A stretch of DNA of 41,828 nt, from positions 1 to 41,828 of the forward strand of contig CAZAZV010000005.1 of NCBI GenBank assembly GCA_964489845.1, read 5' to 3'. The translations under genes were made by a program, and so were the position numbers. The notes below the pieces were generated by a model. The model saw only the letters and a program-made list of their open reading frames with translations, searched no databases and had not been told where the DNA came from. Shown one piece after another: positions 16,540-22,503 of this stretch (position 1 is its first letter; each line of letters starts with the position of its first letter). This DNA comes from GWA1-54-12 sp964489845 (GTDB lineage Bacteria; Patescibacteriota; Minisyncoccia; UBA6257; GWB1-50-10).

Positions 16540-16680
16540 GGTCCGCAGACAATGGGCGTCCTGCAAAAGGGACTTAATGCACACCCATCGAGGAACACGG
16601 TGTCTATTGTTTTTCACTGCGGCCATAAAAGGTCGCATTGTCATTTTTGTCTGCGAAGTATGAGCGGCAACAAAAATGAG
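16540..16680 (+). promoter_or_regulatory. rplJ leader with attenuator (L10-leader-like)
   Basis: The 308-nt gap before rplJ holds an RNA-like structure. GGTCCGCAG (16540-16548) can pair with CTGCGGCC (16617-16624) around an inner AGACA-ATGGG...CCCAT...TGTCT arm. The same TGCGGCC (16618-16624) can instead pair with GGTCGCA (16631-16637), making a hairpin followed by a T-rich stretch, an intrinsic terminator. The two are mutually exclusive. A 10-bp TCATTTTTGT/ACAAAAATGA hairpin follows (16641-16679). Autoregulatory L10 leaders are known upstream of rplJ-rplL; the assignment here is by position and architecture, not by a consensus match. A possible -10 is TAGAAT at 16493-16498. Confidence 0.55.
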
Positions 16681-16716
16681 CACCCCGACCGAAGCGGAGG
16701 GGTTACAGAAATCAAT

Positions 16717-17202
16717 ATGGCAAAGACAAGAACAAGGAAAGAAGAAGAAGTACGCGCCATAACCGAGCACCTTGAGGGGAACGGGGGTTTCATCTCCTTC
16801 GGATTCCCCGGCGCATCAGCCGAGCGGGTCAATGCCTTGCGGGGCGAACTGCGCGGGAAGGGTGGAATCATGAAAGTGGTGAAGCGGAGCTTGCTGAAAC
16901 GAGCGCTTGAAGCGCGGCAGATTCCGTTTGAGGCGAAAGAGTTCCCCGGACAAACGGCTCTCGCGTATTTCGCGGGAGACGCATCGGATATCGCAGGTGC
17001 GCTCTACGGATTCGTGAAAGAAACGACAGGCGAATTCTTGGGAGGATTCGATGCGGCGACAAAGGGGCTGTTGAGCGGCGAATACGTTTTGCGCTTGGGG
17101 CAGTTGCCGTCGCGTGAGGTGCTCCTGGGGCAGGTGGTCGGAGGAATCTCCGGTCCGCTCCGCGCGTTCGTCTATACGTTAAAGGCCATGAGTGAAAAAT
17201 AA
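16717..17202 (+). CDS. rplJ: Large ribosomal subunit protein uL10
   Basis: Anchors the L7/L12 stalk to 23S rRNA and helps recruit translation factors. The 161-aa protein begins MAKTRTRKEEEVRAI, has the L10 segment KGGIMKVVKRSLLKRALE and ends with a helix that binds L7/L12 dimers. Upstream in-frame ATGs (from 16552) fall in the structured leader and were rejected. A GC-rich hairpin (ACCCC/GGGGT with a central CCG-AAG-CGG) lies about a dozen bases before the ATG and includes the only Shine-Dalgarno-like GGAGG. rplL follows after 5 nt. Confidence 0.92.
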   Translation: MAKTRTRKEEEVRAITEHLEGNGGFISFGFPGASAERVNALRGELRGKGGIMKVVKRSLLKRALEARQIPFEAKEFPGQTALAYFAGDASDIAGALYGFVKETTGEFLGGFDAATKGLLSGEYVLRLGQLPSREVLLGQVVGGISGPLRAFVYTLKAMSEK

Positions 17203-17207
17203 AACCT

Positions 17208-17612
17208 ATGCCTGAAGAGAAAGAAATAAAAGAAGAAGAAATCGAAGTGGACGCCAAGTTCAAAGATGTCATCGAGAAAATCGAGAAAATGACAGTTGTT
17301 GACCTTGCCGACCTTGTGACAACGCTTGAGAAGAAATTCCACGTTTCCGCAGTCGCCCCGGTTGCGGCAGCGGGGAACGGCGGAGCCGCGCAGGAAGAGA
17401 AGAGCGAGGTAAATGTGGTCCTGAAAGCCGCGGGCGACCAGAAAATCAACGTGATTAAAGCGGTGAAGGAGTTGAACGGTCTCGGCTTGAAAGAAGCGAA
17501 AGCGATCGTTGACGGAGCTCCGGGCGTCGTGAAAGAAAATGTGAAGCGCGCCGAAGCGGAGGAAATGAAGAAAAAACTCGAAGAAGTAGGCGCGACCGTG
17601 GCGCTCGAGTAG
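17208..17612 (+). CDS. rplL: Large ribosomal subunit protein bL12 (L7/L12)
   Basis: Stalk protein that contacts translation GTPases. The 134-aa protein has an acidic N-terminal extension (PEEKEIKEEEIEVDAKF), a dimerisation helix region (VVDLADLVTTLEKKFHVSA), an Ala/Gly-rich hinge (about residues 50-65) and the highly conserved C-terminal domain with INVIKAVKELNGLGLKEAKA. It is slightly longer than the usual 120 aa because of the N-terminal extension. It is co-transcribed with rplJ; tRNA-Val follows. Confidence 0.95.
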   Translation: MPEEKEIKEEEIEVDAKFKDVIEKIEKMTVVDLADLVTTLEKKFHVSAVAPVAAAGNGGAAQEEKSEVNVVLKAAGDQKINVIKAVKELNGLGLKEAKAIVDGAPGVVKENVKRAEAEEMKKKLEEVGATVALE

Positions 17613-17647
17613 TATAATCAAGTATGGAAGTTGGACTTCCATACTTG
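17613..17647 (+). promoter_or_regulatory. TATAAT and 13-bp hairpin before tRNA-Val
   Basis: TATAAT at 17613-17618 sits just after the rplL stop, followed at once by a perfect inverted repeat CAAGTATGGAAGT-TGG-ACTTCCATACTTG (17619-17647) that ends at the first base before the tRNA. The hairpin may be the 5' leader of the tRNA or a transcript boundary. It shares GGACTTCCATACTT with the repeat before proS. Confidence 0.55.
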
Positions 17648-17721
17648 GGGCGGTTAGCTCAGCTGGCTAGAGCGTACGCTTCACACGCGTAAGGTCACAG
17701 GTTCGACTCCTGTACCGCCCA
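17648..17721 (+). tRNA. tRNA-Val (CAC)
   Basis: Clear cloverleaf of 74 nt: acceptor GGGCGGT/ACCGCCC, D stem GCTC/GAGC, anticodon stem TACGC/GCGTA with loop TTCACAC (anticodon CAC), T stem ACAGG/CCTGT with TTCGACT loop, discriminator A. CCA is not encoded. The last 16 bases plus one more recur exactly 230 bp downstream at the end of the repeat element. Confidence 0.95.
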
Positions 17722-17726
17722 CACAG

Positions 17727-17760
17727 GAAAGAACCCAAGGTGTATGCCTTGGGTTCTTTC
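17727..17760 (+). terminator. Strong hairpin terminator after tRNA-Val
   Basis: Perfect 14-bp stem GAAAGAACCCAAGG / CCTTGGGTTCTTTC with loop TGTATG, ending in a T-rich strand. It should end the rplJ-rplL/tRNA transcript. Confidence 0.85.
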
Positions 17761-17787
17761 TGTTATGATATAACATATTCAGGACCC

Positions 17788-17952
17788 GAACCCCCCGCAA
17801 CCCGTGTCGGAAAGGGTATATGGAAAACCGAGGGTTTTCAAAGTCGGGGAGCGGGCGATAGGATTTGTCCGAAAGGTAACAAACCATCGTCCCGAGGAGC
17901 GGAGGGAGGGGGATACCTTATGTGTCCGTGCGAGCACTCCTGTACCGCCCAC
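17788..17952 (+). mobile_element. tRNA-linked repeat element, copy 1 (tRNA-Val)
   Basis: A non-coding element of about 165 bp that resembles the one at 28468-28634 along its whole length (shared blocks include GGCGATAGGATTTGTCCGAA and ATCGTCCCGAGGAG). It contains an AAAACC-GAG-GGTTTT hairpin. Its last 17 bases (17936-17952, ACTCCTGTACCGCCCAC) are an exact copy of the 3' end of tRNA-Val (17706-17722). This is the pattern left by integration into a tRNA 3' end. The start codon of the half-MFS gene (17954) lies directly behind. No integrase gene is in the window. Confidence 0.7.
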
Positions 17953-17953
17953 C

Positions 17954-18565
17954 ATGCCTCCCGGTAACGAGAAATTGAGAAAAATACTGGCATTCGTGTT
18001 CCCTGGCGTGCGGCTCAATAAAAGCTTGCGGATTTTGGTCGCCGCAAATTCCGTCTTCAACTTCATCGTGGGCCTTTTCACGCCGTTCTATGCGGTTTTC
18101 GTCGAGCGCATCGGCGGGAGCATCGCACTCGCCGGATTGTCCTGGGCAATCTTCTCGGTTGTTGCCGGCATTCTCATCTTTCTTTTTTCGAACTGGGAGC
18201 TGAAGGTGAAAGAACAGGAGCTTCTCATTGCACTCGGGTATATTCTGCGAGGCGGCGTATTCCTCGGCTACGTATTTATGACGAACATCGAGCAGCTTAT
18301 CATCCTCCAGCTTTTCTGGGGCATTGCGGTGGCGCTCGGAACGCCGGCATTCGATTCGGTGTATGCGAGTCACACGACGCAGGAAGCGGCGCTTGTGGAG
18401 TGGGGTGCCTGGGAAGGCATCGCCTCGATCGTGGGAGGTATTGCGGCGTTTGTCGGAGGATTCCTGATTCAGGTCTTCGGTTTCCAGACCGTGTTCGTCA
18501 TTATGTCGGTGCTCTCCGTCGGACTCGGCATATATATCTGGCGCCTGCCGCGCGAAATCCTTTAG
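17954..18565 (+). CDS. Half-size MFS-like membrane protein
   Basis: A 203-aa protein with about six transmembrane segments, preceded by a short Lys/Arg-rich N-terminus. The pattern of helices and the segment FFVERIGGS-like VFVERIGGSIALAGL resemble one half of a major facilitator transporter, which normally has twelve helices. It may work as a homodimer or be a remnant. Substrate unknown. The ATG at 17954 begins one base after the tRNA-derived repeat; longer in-frame starts at 17804 run through the non-coding element and were rejected. It is convergent with the arginine decarboxylase gene. Confidence 0.65.
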   Translation: MPPGNEKLRKILAFVFPGVRLNKSLRILVAANSVFNFIVGLFTPFYAVFVERIGGSIALAGLSWAIFSVVAGILIFLFSNWELKVKEQELLIALGYILRGGVFLGYVFMTNIEQLIILQLFWGIAVALGTPAFDSVYASHTTQEAALVEWGAWEGIASIVGGIAAFVGGFLIQVFGFQTVFVIMSVLSVGLGIYIWRLPREIL

Positions 18566-18574
18566 TAAATCACC

Positions 18575-18609
18575 CTGTGGATAACTTTATGGGTATCCGA
18601 TACCCATAA
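18575..18609. repeat. 35-bp palindromic repeat with DnaA-box-like sequence, copy 1
   Basis: CTGTGGATAACT followed by the palindrome TTATGGGTATC-C-GATACCCATAA. The same 35 bp occur in inverted orientation at 30470-30504 with only the centre base differing. TGTGGATAA is the complement of a perfect DnaA box (TTATCCACA). This copy lies between two convergent genes. Confidence 0.85.
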
Positions 18610-18620
18610 TGCTTTCGTCT

Positions 18621-19175
18621 TCATTCAAAGATAAGCACGGCGGCGGCGACAACCGTTGTCCAGATGCCATCCTTGTGCCCTGTCGCCGATTGGGTGATAT
18701 TGGTGGTTCTGAAGATTTTTCCCGATGCTTTGTATACCTGTTCGCGCTCGTCCCAGGCGGCGTCGGAGTCGAATTCAAGACCGAGTATCGAAGCGAGCAT
18801 CGTCGCCGCAAGGTCCTCGGCGTATTCTCCCGCTTTTTCCTCCGTCTCGCCGAACGAGTGATGTTCCGAGAGGTAACCGTGCTGCGAGGAATCGGAGGGC
18901 TGGGCAAGGCCAATGGAGGATGCGATAAGGCGGCTCGGCTCGTTCGTCGCGTTCCGCGCCATGACGCAGAAAACGATTTGCCCGGGATTCAAGAATTTTT
19001 TCCCTTCCTCCTTCGATATCCGCTTGCAGTTCGGCGGGAAGATGGAACTTACCTCCACAAGATTATACTCGGCGATGCCGGCATCTCGCAGCGCCATCTC
19101 GAATGACTGGAGGTAGTCCTTGTACCGCCCCACTCCTTTCGTGAAGAACATCCGCTTCGGTACGAGGTGCGTCAT
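18621..19175 (-). CDS. Pyruvoyl-dependent arginine decarboxylase
   Basis: Decarboxylates arginine to agmatine, a step toward polyamines or an acid-resistance reaction. The 184-aa protein begins MTHLVPKRMFFTKGVGRYKD and contains VEVSSIFPPN, where this family cleaves itself between the two serines to make the pyruvoyl cofactor; the C-terminal half has the conserved YLSEHHSFGETEEKAGEYAE. The start at 19175 fits both the family and a TATAAT 10 nt upstream; the longer frame upstream is antisense to the tRNA-Gly-like gene. No other polyamine gene is nearby. Confidence 0.9.
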   Translation of the reverse strand: MTHLVPKRMFFTKGVGRYKDYLQSFEMALRDAGIAEYNLVEVSSIFPPNCKRISKEEGKKFLNPGQIVFCVMARNATNEPSRLIASSIGLAQPSDSSQHGYLSEHHSFGETEEKAGEYAEDLAATMLASILGLEFDSDAAWDEREQVYKASGKIFRTTNITQSATGHKDGIWTTVVAAAVLIFE

Positions 19176-19185
19176 AATAGAAAAT

Positions 19186-19216
19186 ATTATAGCAGATAGG
19201 CGCGAGTATTTGACAA
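19186..19216 (-). promoter_or_regulatory. Promoter of the arginine decarboxylase gene
   Basis: On the minus strand: TTGTCA (19216-19211), 19-nt spacer, TATAAT (19191-19186), ending 10 nt before the ATG at 19175. Its -35 overlaps the -35 of the divergent tRNA promoter, so the two may compete. Confidence 0.55.
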
Positions 19217-19239
19217 GAGGACAAGGGGTTTGATAAGAT
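19210..19239 (+). promoter_or_regulatory. Promoter of the tRNA-Gly-like gene
   Basis: TTGACA (19210-19215), 18-nt spacer, TAAGAT (19234-19239), 34 nt before the mature tRNA start. The same -10 and spacing occur before tRNA-Gln. A good promoter argues that the odd tRNA is expressed. Confidence 0.65.
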
Positions 19240-19273
19240 ACGTTGCAGTTCATAAGGTTCGTAATGCTTGCAT

Positions 19274-19388
19274 GCGGCTGTAGCTCAGAGTCCGGTGCGG
19301 GAGGACCCGAGTCCCTCCGAGAGCGACGGACGGGTAGAGTGCTTCCCAGGATGGGGAGAGGTCGAGGGTTCAAATCCCTCCAGCCGCT
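19274..19388 (+). tRNA. tRNA-Gly-like gene with enlarged D-loop, anticodon unclear
   Basis: 115 nt from GCGGCTG to CAGCCGC plus discriminator T, the acceptor and discriminator typical of bacterial tRNA-Gly. D stem is GCTC (19283-19286) with GAGT (19337-19340), T stem GAGGG/CCCTC with loop TTCAAAT. The D-loop is 50 nt instead of about 8; the extra 41-42 nt fold as GTCCG/CGGAC enclosing GGAG-GAC/GTC-C-CTCC. The anticodon stem CTTCC/GGGAG closes a 7-nt loop CAGGATG, with A where U33 is expected and GGA at 34-36, which does not fit glycine. It may be a tRNA with an insert to be removed, a tRNA-like RNA, or a pseudogene with a working promoter. Confidence 0.55.
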
Positions 19389-19463
19389 GGACTGCTTGGA
19401 TGCTGTCTTGCCATCAAGCTCCTTGCCGCCGAGTGGAACTCGGCGGCATTTTTATTGCAGTAT

Positions 19464-19472
19464 TGGTATAAT
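19464..19472 (+). promoter_or_regulatory. Extended -10 of the UDG gene
   Basis: TGG followed by TATAAT (19467-19472), 16 nt before the ATG at 19489; no good -35 is visible. The leader would be very short. Confidence 0.5.
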
Positions 19473-19488
19473 AAAACGTGTTCCTCGT

Positions 19489-20148
19489 ATGAGTATGTCC
19501 GGAAAAGAAGAGGCACTGCAGGCGCTCGAGGCGGAGATGGCAGCCGATGCCTCTCTGCCGCTCCGGGAATCAAACCTCGTCTTCGGAGAAGGGAATCCCG
19601 ACGCGGATGTGCTTTTTATCGGCGAAGCGCCTGGTTTTTACGAAGACCGCGAGCGCCGGCCGTTCGTTGGCAGGGCAGGGCAGCTCCTGGATAAATTGAT
19701 GGGAGAAATTGGCCTCAGGCGTGAGGATGTATACATCACGAATATCGTGAAACGCCGCCCGCCGAATAACCGCGACCCCGAACCGGGAGAGCTCGAGGCA
19801 TATCGGAAGTATTTGCCGGAGCAGATACGCATCATCGCTCCGAAGGTGATTGTGGCAGTCGGAAGATTCGCAATGAATTTTTTTCTGCCGACGGCGCAAA
19901 TTTCGAAAGACCACGGCAGGTACGTATGGATGAAGGATATGGCGATACTTCCCATCTACCACACGGCGGCGGCGCTCCGGACGCCATCCCTTATCGCCGA
20001 TATCAGGGAAGACCTCAAGAAACTGAAATATATGCTCGACCACTACGAAGAACTCAAGGCGAAACGACACGCAGAACGCGGAGGAGGCGAATCGGTAGCC
20101 GAATCCGGTACAACCGAACCGAAAAAAGAAACCCAACACCTGTTTTGA
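19489..20148 (+). CDS. Family 4-type uracil-DNA glycosylase lacking cluster cysteines
   Basis: Predicted to excise uracil from DNA in base-excision repair. The 219-aa protein has the family 4 motifs NLVFGEGNPDADVLFIGEAP (motif A, about residues 29-48), PFVGRAGQLLDKL and the late motif IYHTAAAL with His158 (usually YHPS/PAAL). Family 4 enzymes hold a [4Fe-4S] cluster with four cysteines; this protein has no cysteine at all. The positions are replaced, for example KRRPPNNRDP where KCRPPxNRDP is usual. The fold should be kept but the cluster cannot form. The C-terminal 25 residues are a low-complexity tail. It is coupled to argS (TGATG overlap). Confidence 0.85.
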   Translation: MSMSGKEEALQALEAEMAADASLPLRESNLVFGEGNPDADVLFIGEAPGFYEDRERRPFVGRAGQLLDKLMGEIGLRREDVYITNIVKRRPPNNRDPEPGELEAYRKYLPEQIRIIAPKVIVAVGRFAMNFFLPTAQISKDHGRYVWMKDMAILPIYHTAAALRTPSLIADIREDLKKLKYMLDHYEELKAKRHAERGGGESVAESGTTEPKKETQHLF

Positions 20149-21887
20149 TGAAATTATCGTTGGAAAATTATAAGAAAGCGGCGCGGAAAGCCCGCAGACG
20201 GTACCGGGAGACGAAACAGGTGCGCGGGACGTACCTGCTCGAGCGCACTGCGCGGGAACTCTCGAGAGTCGTCGGGCGAGATATTGCGTACCGCAACATC
20301 GTGCTCCCGCCCCGGCACGAACATGCGGATGTGGCGCTCACGGGTGCTCCGCGGGAGATGAGTGCGGCGGCGGAGCGTATCAATGAAGGGAAATCGGAAT
20401 TGCTGGAACAGGCGTATGCGGTAGGGCCGTTCCTGAACGTGACGCTCCGCGGAGAGAAACTCTATGGCGATGTGCTGCACGAGGTGCGTGAAGGGCACGA
20501 ACGGTACGGCAGCCACAATGCGGGCAGTGGGAGGCTCGTCGTCATCGATTATTCCTCGGCGAACATCGCGAAACCCATCGGCGTGGGACACCTGCGCTCG
20601 ACGATTATCGGCGAGTCGCTTGCGCGCATCTATGAATATCAGGGATATGCGGTCATGCGGGACAACTATCTCGGCGACTGGGGTCAGCAGTTCGGGAAAC
20701 TCATCACCGCGTATCGAAAATGGGGGAATCCGGCGGATACGTCCGTCGAGACGCTGAAGGATTTATACGTGCGATTCGAGCGCGAATCGTCCGACGACAA
20801 AGCGCTGGAGGAAGAGGCGCGCGAGTGTTTCAAGAAATTGGAAGAAGGGGACAGGAAACTTGTCGCGTTGTGGAAGAAATTCCGCGATATCAGCATCGGC
20901 GAGTTCGAGAAGACCTACAAGACGTTCGACGTGACGTTTGACGTGTACGGCGGCGAGAGCTTTTTCGCCGACCGGGCGCGCGCAGTGATAGCACAATGCC
21001 TTGCGGATAAGGTGTGCAACGCGAATGAGGACAGCGCCGTCGTTGTGGACATCGAGGGTTTGCCGACATTCCTCCTCCGTCGGAGCGATGGCGCGACGTT
21101 GTACCACGCACGCGACTTGGCGCAGCTTGCGTTCCGCTTCCGCGAACTTGAAGCGGAACAAGTGCTCTACGTGGTAGGAAACGAGCAGCGCCTGCACTTC
21201 AAGCAACTCTTTGCGCTCGCGAAGCGTCTTGGTGTCGCGGAAACGGCGAGGGCGTTGCATATCGGTTTCGGACTCGTCCTCGGCGACGACGGGAAACGGA
21301 TGTCTACGCGCAAGGGAACGGCGATAGAGCTCGATGAACTGGTTCGGAAAGCGATAGGCGCGGCGGGCGATATCCTGCGCGCGAAAGCGCCGGAACGCGC
21401 CCGCTCAGAGCGCGAGCTTGTCGCGAAGCAGGTGGGTATCGGCGCTGTTGTATATAACGACCTGCGGCAATCGCGCGAGAAGGATATCAGGTTCGATTGG
21501 AAACGAATGCTTGACGTCGAGGGAGGAAGCGCGGTTTATCTCCAGTACACTGCGGCGCGCATCCGCTCGCTCATGGAGAAGGTGAAAGCATCCGGAGGAG
21601 GCGAGGCCTATAGGTACGAAACGCCGGAAGAGCACGCGCTCGCCTTGCTTCTCGCCTGGTTCCCGAAAGTCGTCTCGCAAGCATGCGGCGAAAACGCTCC
21701 GCACCTCATCGCGACGTACCTCGAAGAACTCGCCGCGGCGTTCAATCTCTTCTACAACAAGATATCGGTTTCTGAAACGGGAGACGAGCGCCTGAAGGCA
21801 TCCCGTCTCGCGCTTACGGACGCGGTGGGACAAGTACTCGGAAACGGCCTCGAACTCTTAAACGTGCCGGTACCGGAACGGCTGTGA
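20148..21887 (+). CDS. argS: Arginine--tRNA ligase
   Basis: Class I synthetase that charges tRNA-Arg. The 579-aa protein has an N-terminal Add-1-like domain, the HIGH-type motif in IAKPIGVGHLRST (about residues 139-151), the KMSKS-type motif GKRMSTRKGTAIEL (about 383-396) and the helical DALR anticodon-binding domain at the C-terminus. Full length for the family. The ATG at 20148 overlaps the UDG stop by one base; longer in-frame starts run through the UDG gene. An intrinsic terminator follows. Confidence 0.95.
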   Translation: MKLSLENYKKAARKARRRYRETKQVRGTYLLERTARELSRVVGRDIAYRNIVLPPRHEHADVALTGAPREMSAAAERINEGKSELLEQAYAVGPFLNVTLRGEKLYGDVLHEVREGHERYGSHNAGSGRLVVIDYSSANIAKPIGVGHLRSTIIGESLARIYEYQGYAVMRDNYLGDWGQQFGKLITAYRKWGNPADTSVETLKDLYVRFERESSDDKALEEEARECFKKLEEGDRKLVALWKKFRDISIGEFEKTYKTFDVTFDVYGGESFFADRARAVIAQCLADKVCNANEDSAVVVDIEGLPTFLLRRSDGATLYHARDLAQLAFRFRELEAEQVLYVVGNEQRLHFKQLFALAKRLGVAETARALHIGFGLVLGDDGKRMSTRKGTAIELDELVRKAIGAAGDILRAKAPERARSERELVAKQVGIGAVVYNDLRQSREKDIRFDWKRMLDVEGGSAVYLQYTAARIRSLMEKVKASGGGEAYRYETPEEHALALLLAWFPKVVSQACGENAPHLIATYLEELAAAFNLFYNKISVSETGDERLKASRLALTDAVGQVLGNGLELLNVPVPERL

Positions 21888-21944
21888 ACAGCCTGTTGAT
21901 AACTTAAGGGGGAAGGAAGCGAATTTCCCGATAAATAAAGGGTT

Positions 21945-21981
21945 ACACCTCCGCTGGATACCAGTGGGGGTGTTTTGTGTT
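21945..21981 (+). terminator. Intrinsic terminator after argS
   Basis: A 13-bp stem ACACCTCCGCTGG / CCAGTGGGGGTGT with two wobble pairs and an ATA loop, followed by TTTGTGTT. Separates argS from the dcw cluster. Confidence 0.75.
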
Positions 21982-22003
21982 GGAAAGCGGAGAATGGTAT
22001 ACT
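21980..22003 (+). promoter_or_regulatory. mraZ promoter
   Basis: Extended -10 TGG-TATACT with TATACT at 21998-22003 and a weak -35 (TTGTGT-like) about 17 nt upstream, giving a leader of about 60 nt before the ATG at 22072. Confidence 0.5.
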
Positions 22004-22015
22004 GGTGTGAAGAAG

Positions 22016-22040
22016 TGGGGAGTTGTGGATAAAGGTGTGG
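22016..22040 (+). promoter_or_regulatory. Putative MraZ operator
   Basis: Three TG-rich boxes at exact 10-bp spacing: TGGGG at 22016, TGGAT at 22026, TGTGG at 22036. MraZ is known to bind TGGGN direct repeats separated by 5 nt in its own promoter. Two boxes are degenerate. Position just downstream of the -10 fits autorepression. Confidence 0.5.
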
Positions 22041-22071
22041 AAAAAGAAGAAAACAGGGGATAACATCTGAC

Positions 22072-22503
22072 ATGCTATTAGGAGAGTACAAGCACACGAT
22101 AGACGTAAAAGGTCGGCTGGCGATACCGGTTAAGTTTCGCCCGACGCTCGGCGACGGCGCGATTATAACCAAAGGACTTGACCGGTGCCTGTTCGTATTC
22201 GGAGAAGAAGAGTGGCAGAAGTTAGCGGAGAAAATCATGTCCTTGCCGCTCGTACAAGCCGATTCGCGGGCGTTCGCGCGCCTCATGCTGGGAGGAGCGA
22301 GCGACGTGCGGCTTGACGCGCAAGGACGGGTGCTCGTGCCGGAATACCTGCGCGAGTACGCGGGCATTGATAAAAAAGTGGTGATTGCGGGCCTCTACAG
22401 CCGCGTTGAAGTATGGGACGAGGCGCGCTGGGACACCTACAAAGGAAAGACGGAAAACGCTTCGGACGAAATAGCCGAACGGTTGAGCGAATTAGGCATC
22501 TGA
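22072..22503 (+). CDS. mraZ: Transcriptional regulator MraZ
   Basis: AbrB-fold DNA-binding protein that controls the division/cell-wall cluster and forms rings of 8-12 subunits. The 143-aa protein has the two family repeats: MLLGEYKHTIDVKGRLAIP (residues 1-19) and the second DVRLDAQGRVLVPEYLREYAG (about 80-100), each containing the D-x-K/Q-GR-x-x-P motif. Length is normal. It heads the cluster and overlaps rsmH by one base (TGATG). Confidence 0.95.
   Translation: MLLGEYKHTIDVKGRLAIPVKFRPTLGDGAIITKGLDRCLFVFGEEEWQKLAEKIMSLPLVQADSRAFARLMLGGASDVRLDAQGRVLVPEYLREYAGIDKKVVIAGLYSRVEVWDEARWDTYKGKTENASDEIAERLSELGI

Noticed and set aside
17681..18081. Minus-strand frames with peptides such as GGTGVEPVTLRV across tRNA-Val and its element
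   Set aside because: They are antisense translations of the tRNA and of the non-coding element; the same kind of peptide appears opposite tRNA-Pro.
18575..18583. DnaA-box-like TGTGGATAA as a replication origin
   Set aside because: Only isolated boxes are present, with no cluster, no AT-rich unwinding region and no dnaA/dnaN nearby.
18609..19106. 165-codon plus-strand frame opposite the arginine decarboxylase
   Set aside because: Antisense to a protein with clear family motifs and an own promoter; no domain in the translation.
19274..19388. Selenocysteine tRNA or serine tRNA as explanation for the 115-nt tRNA
   Set aside because: The extra length is in the D-loop, not the variable arm; the variable region is only 5 nt, and acceptor and U73 are of glycine type.
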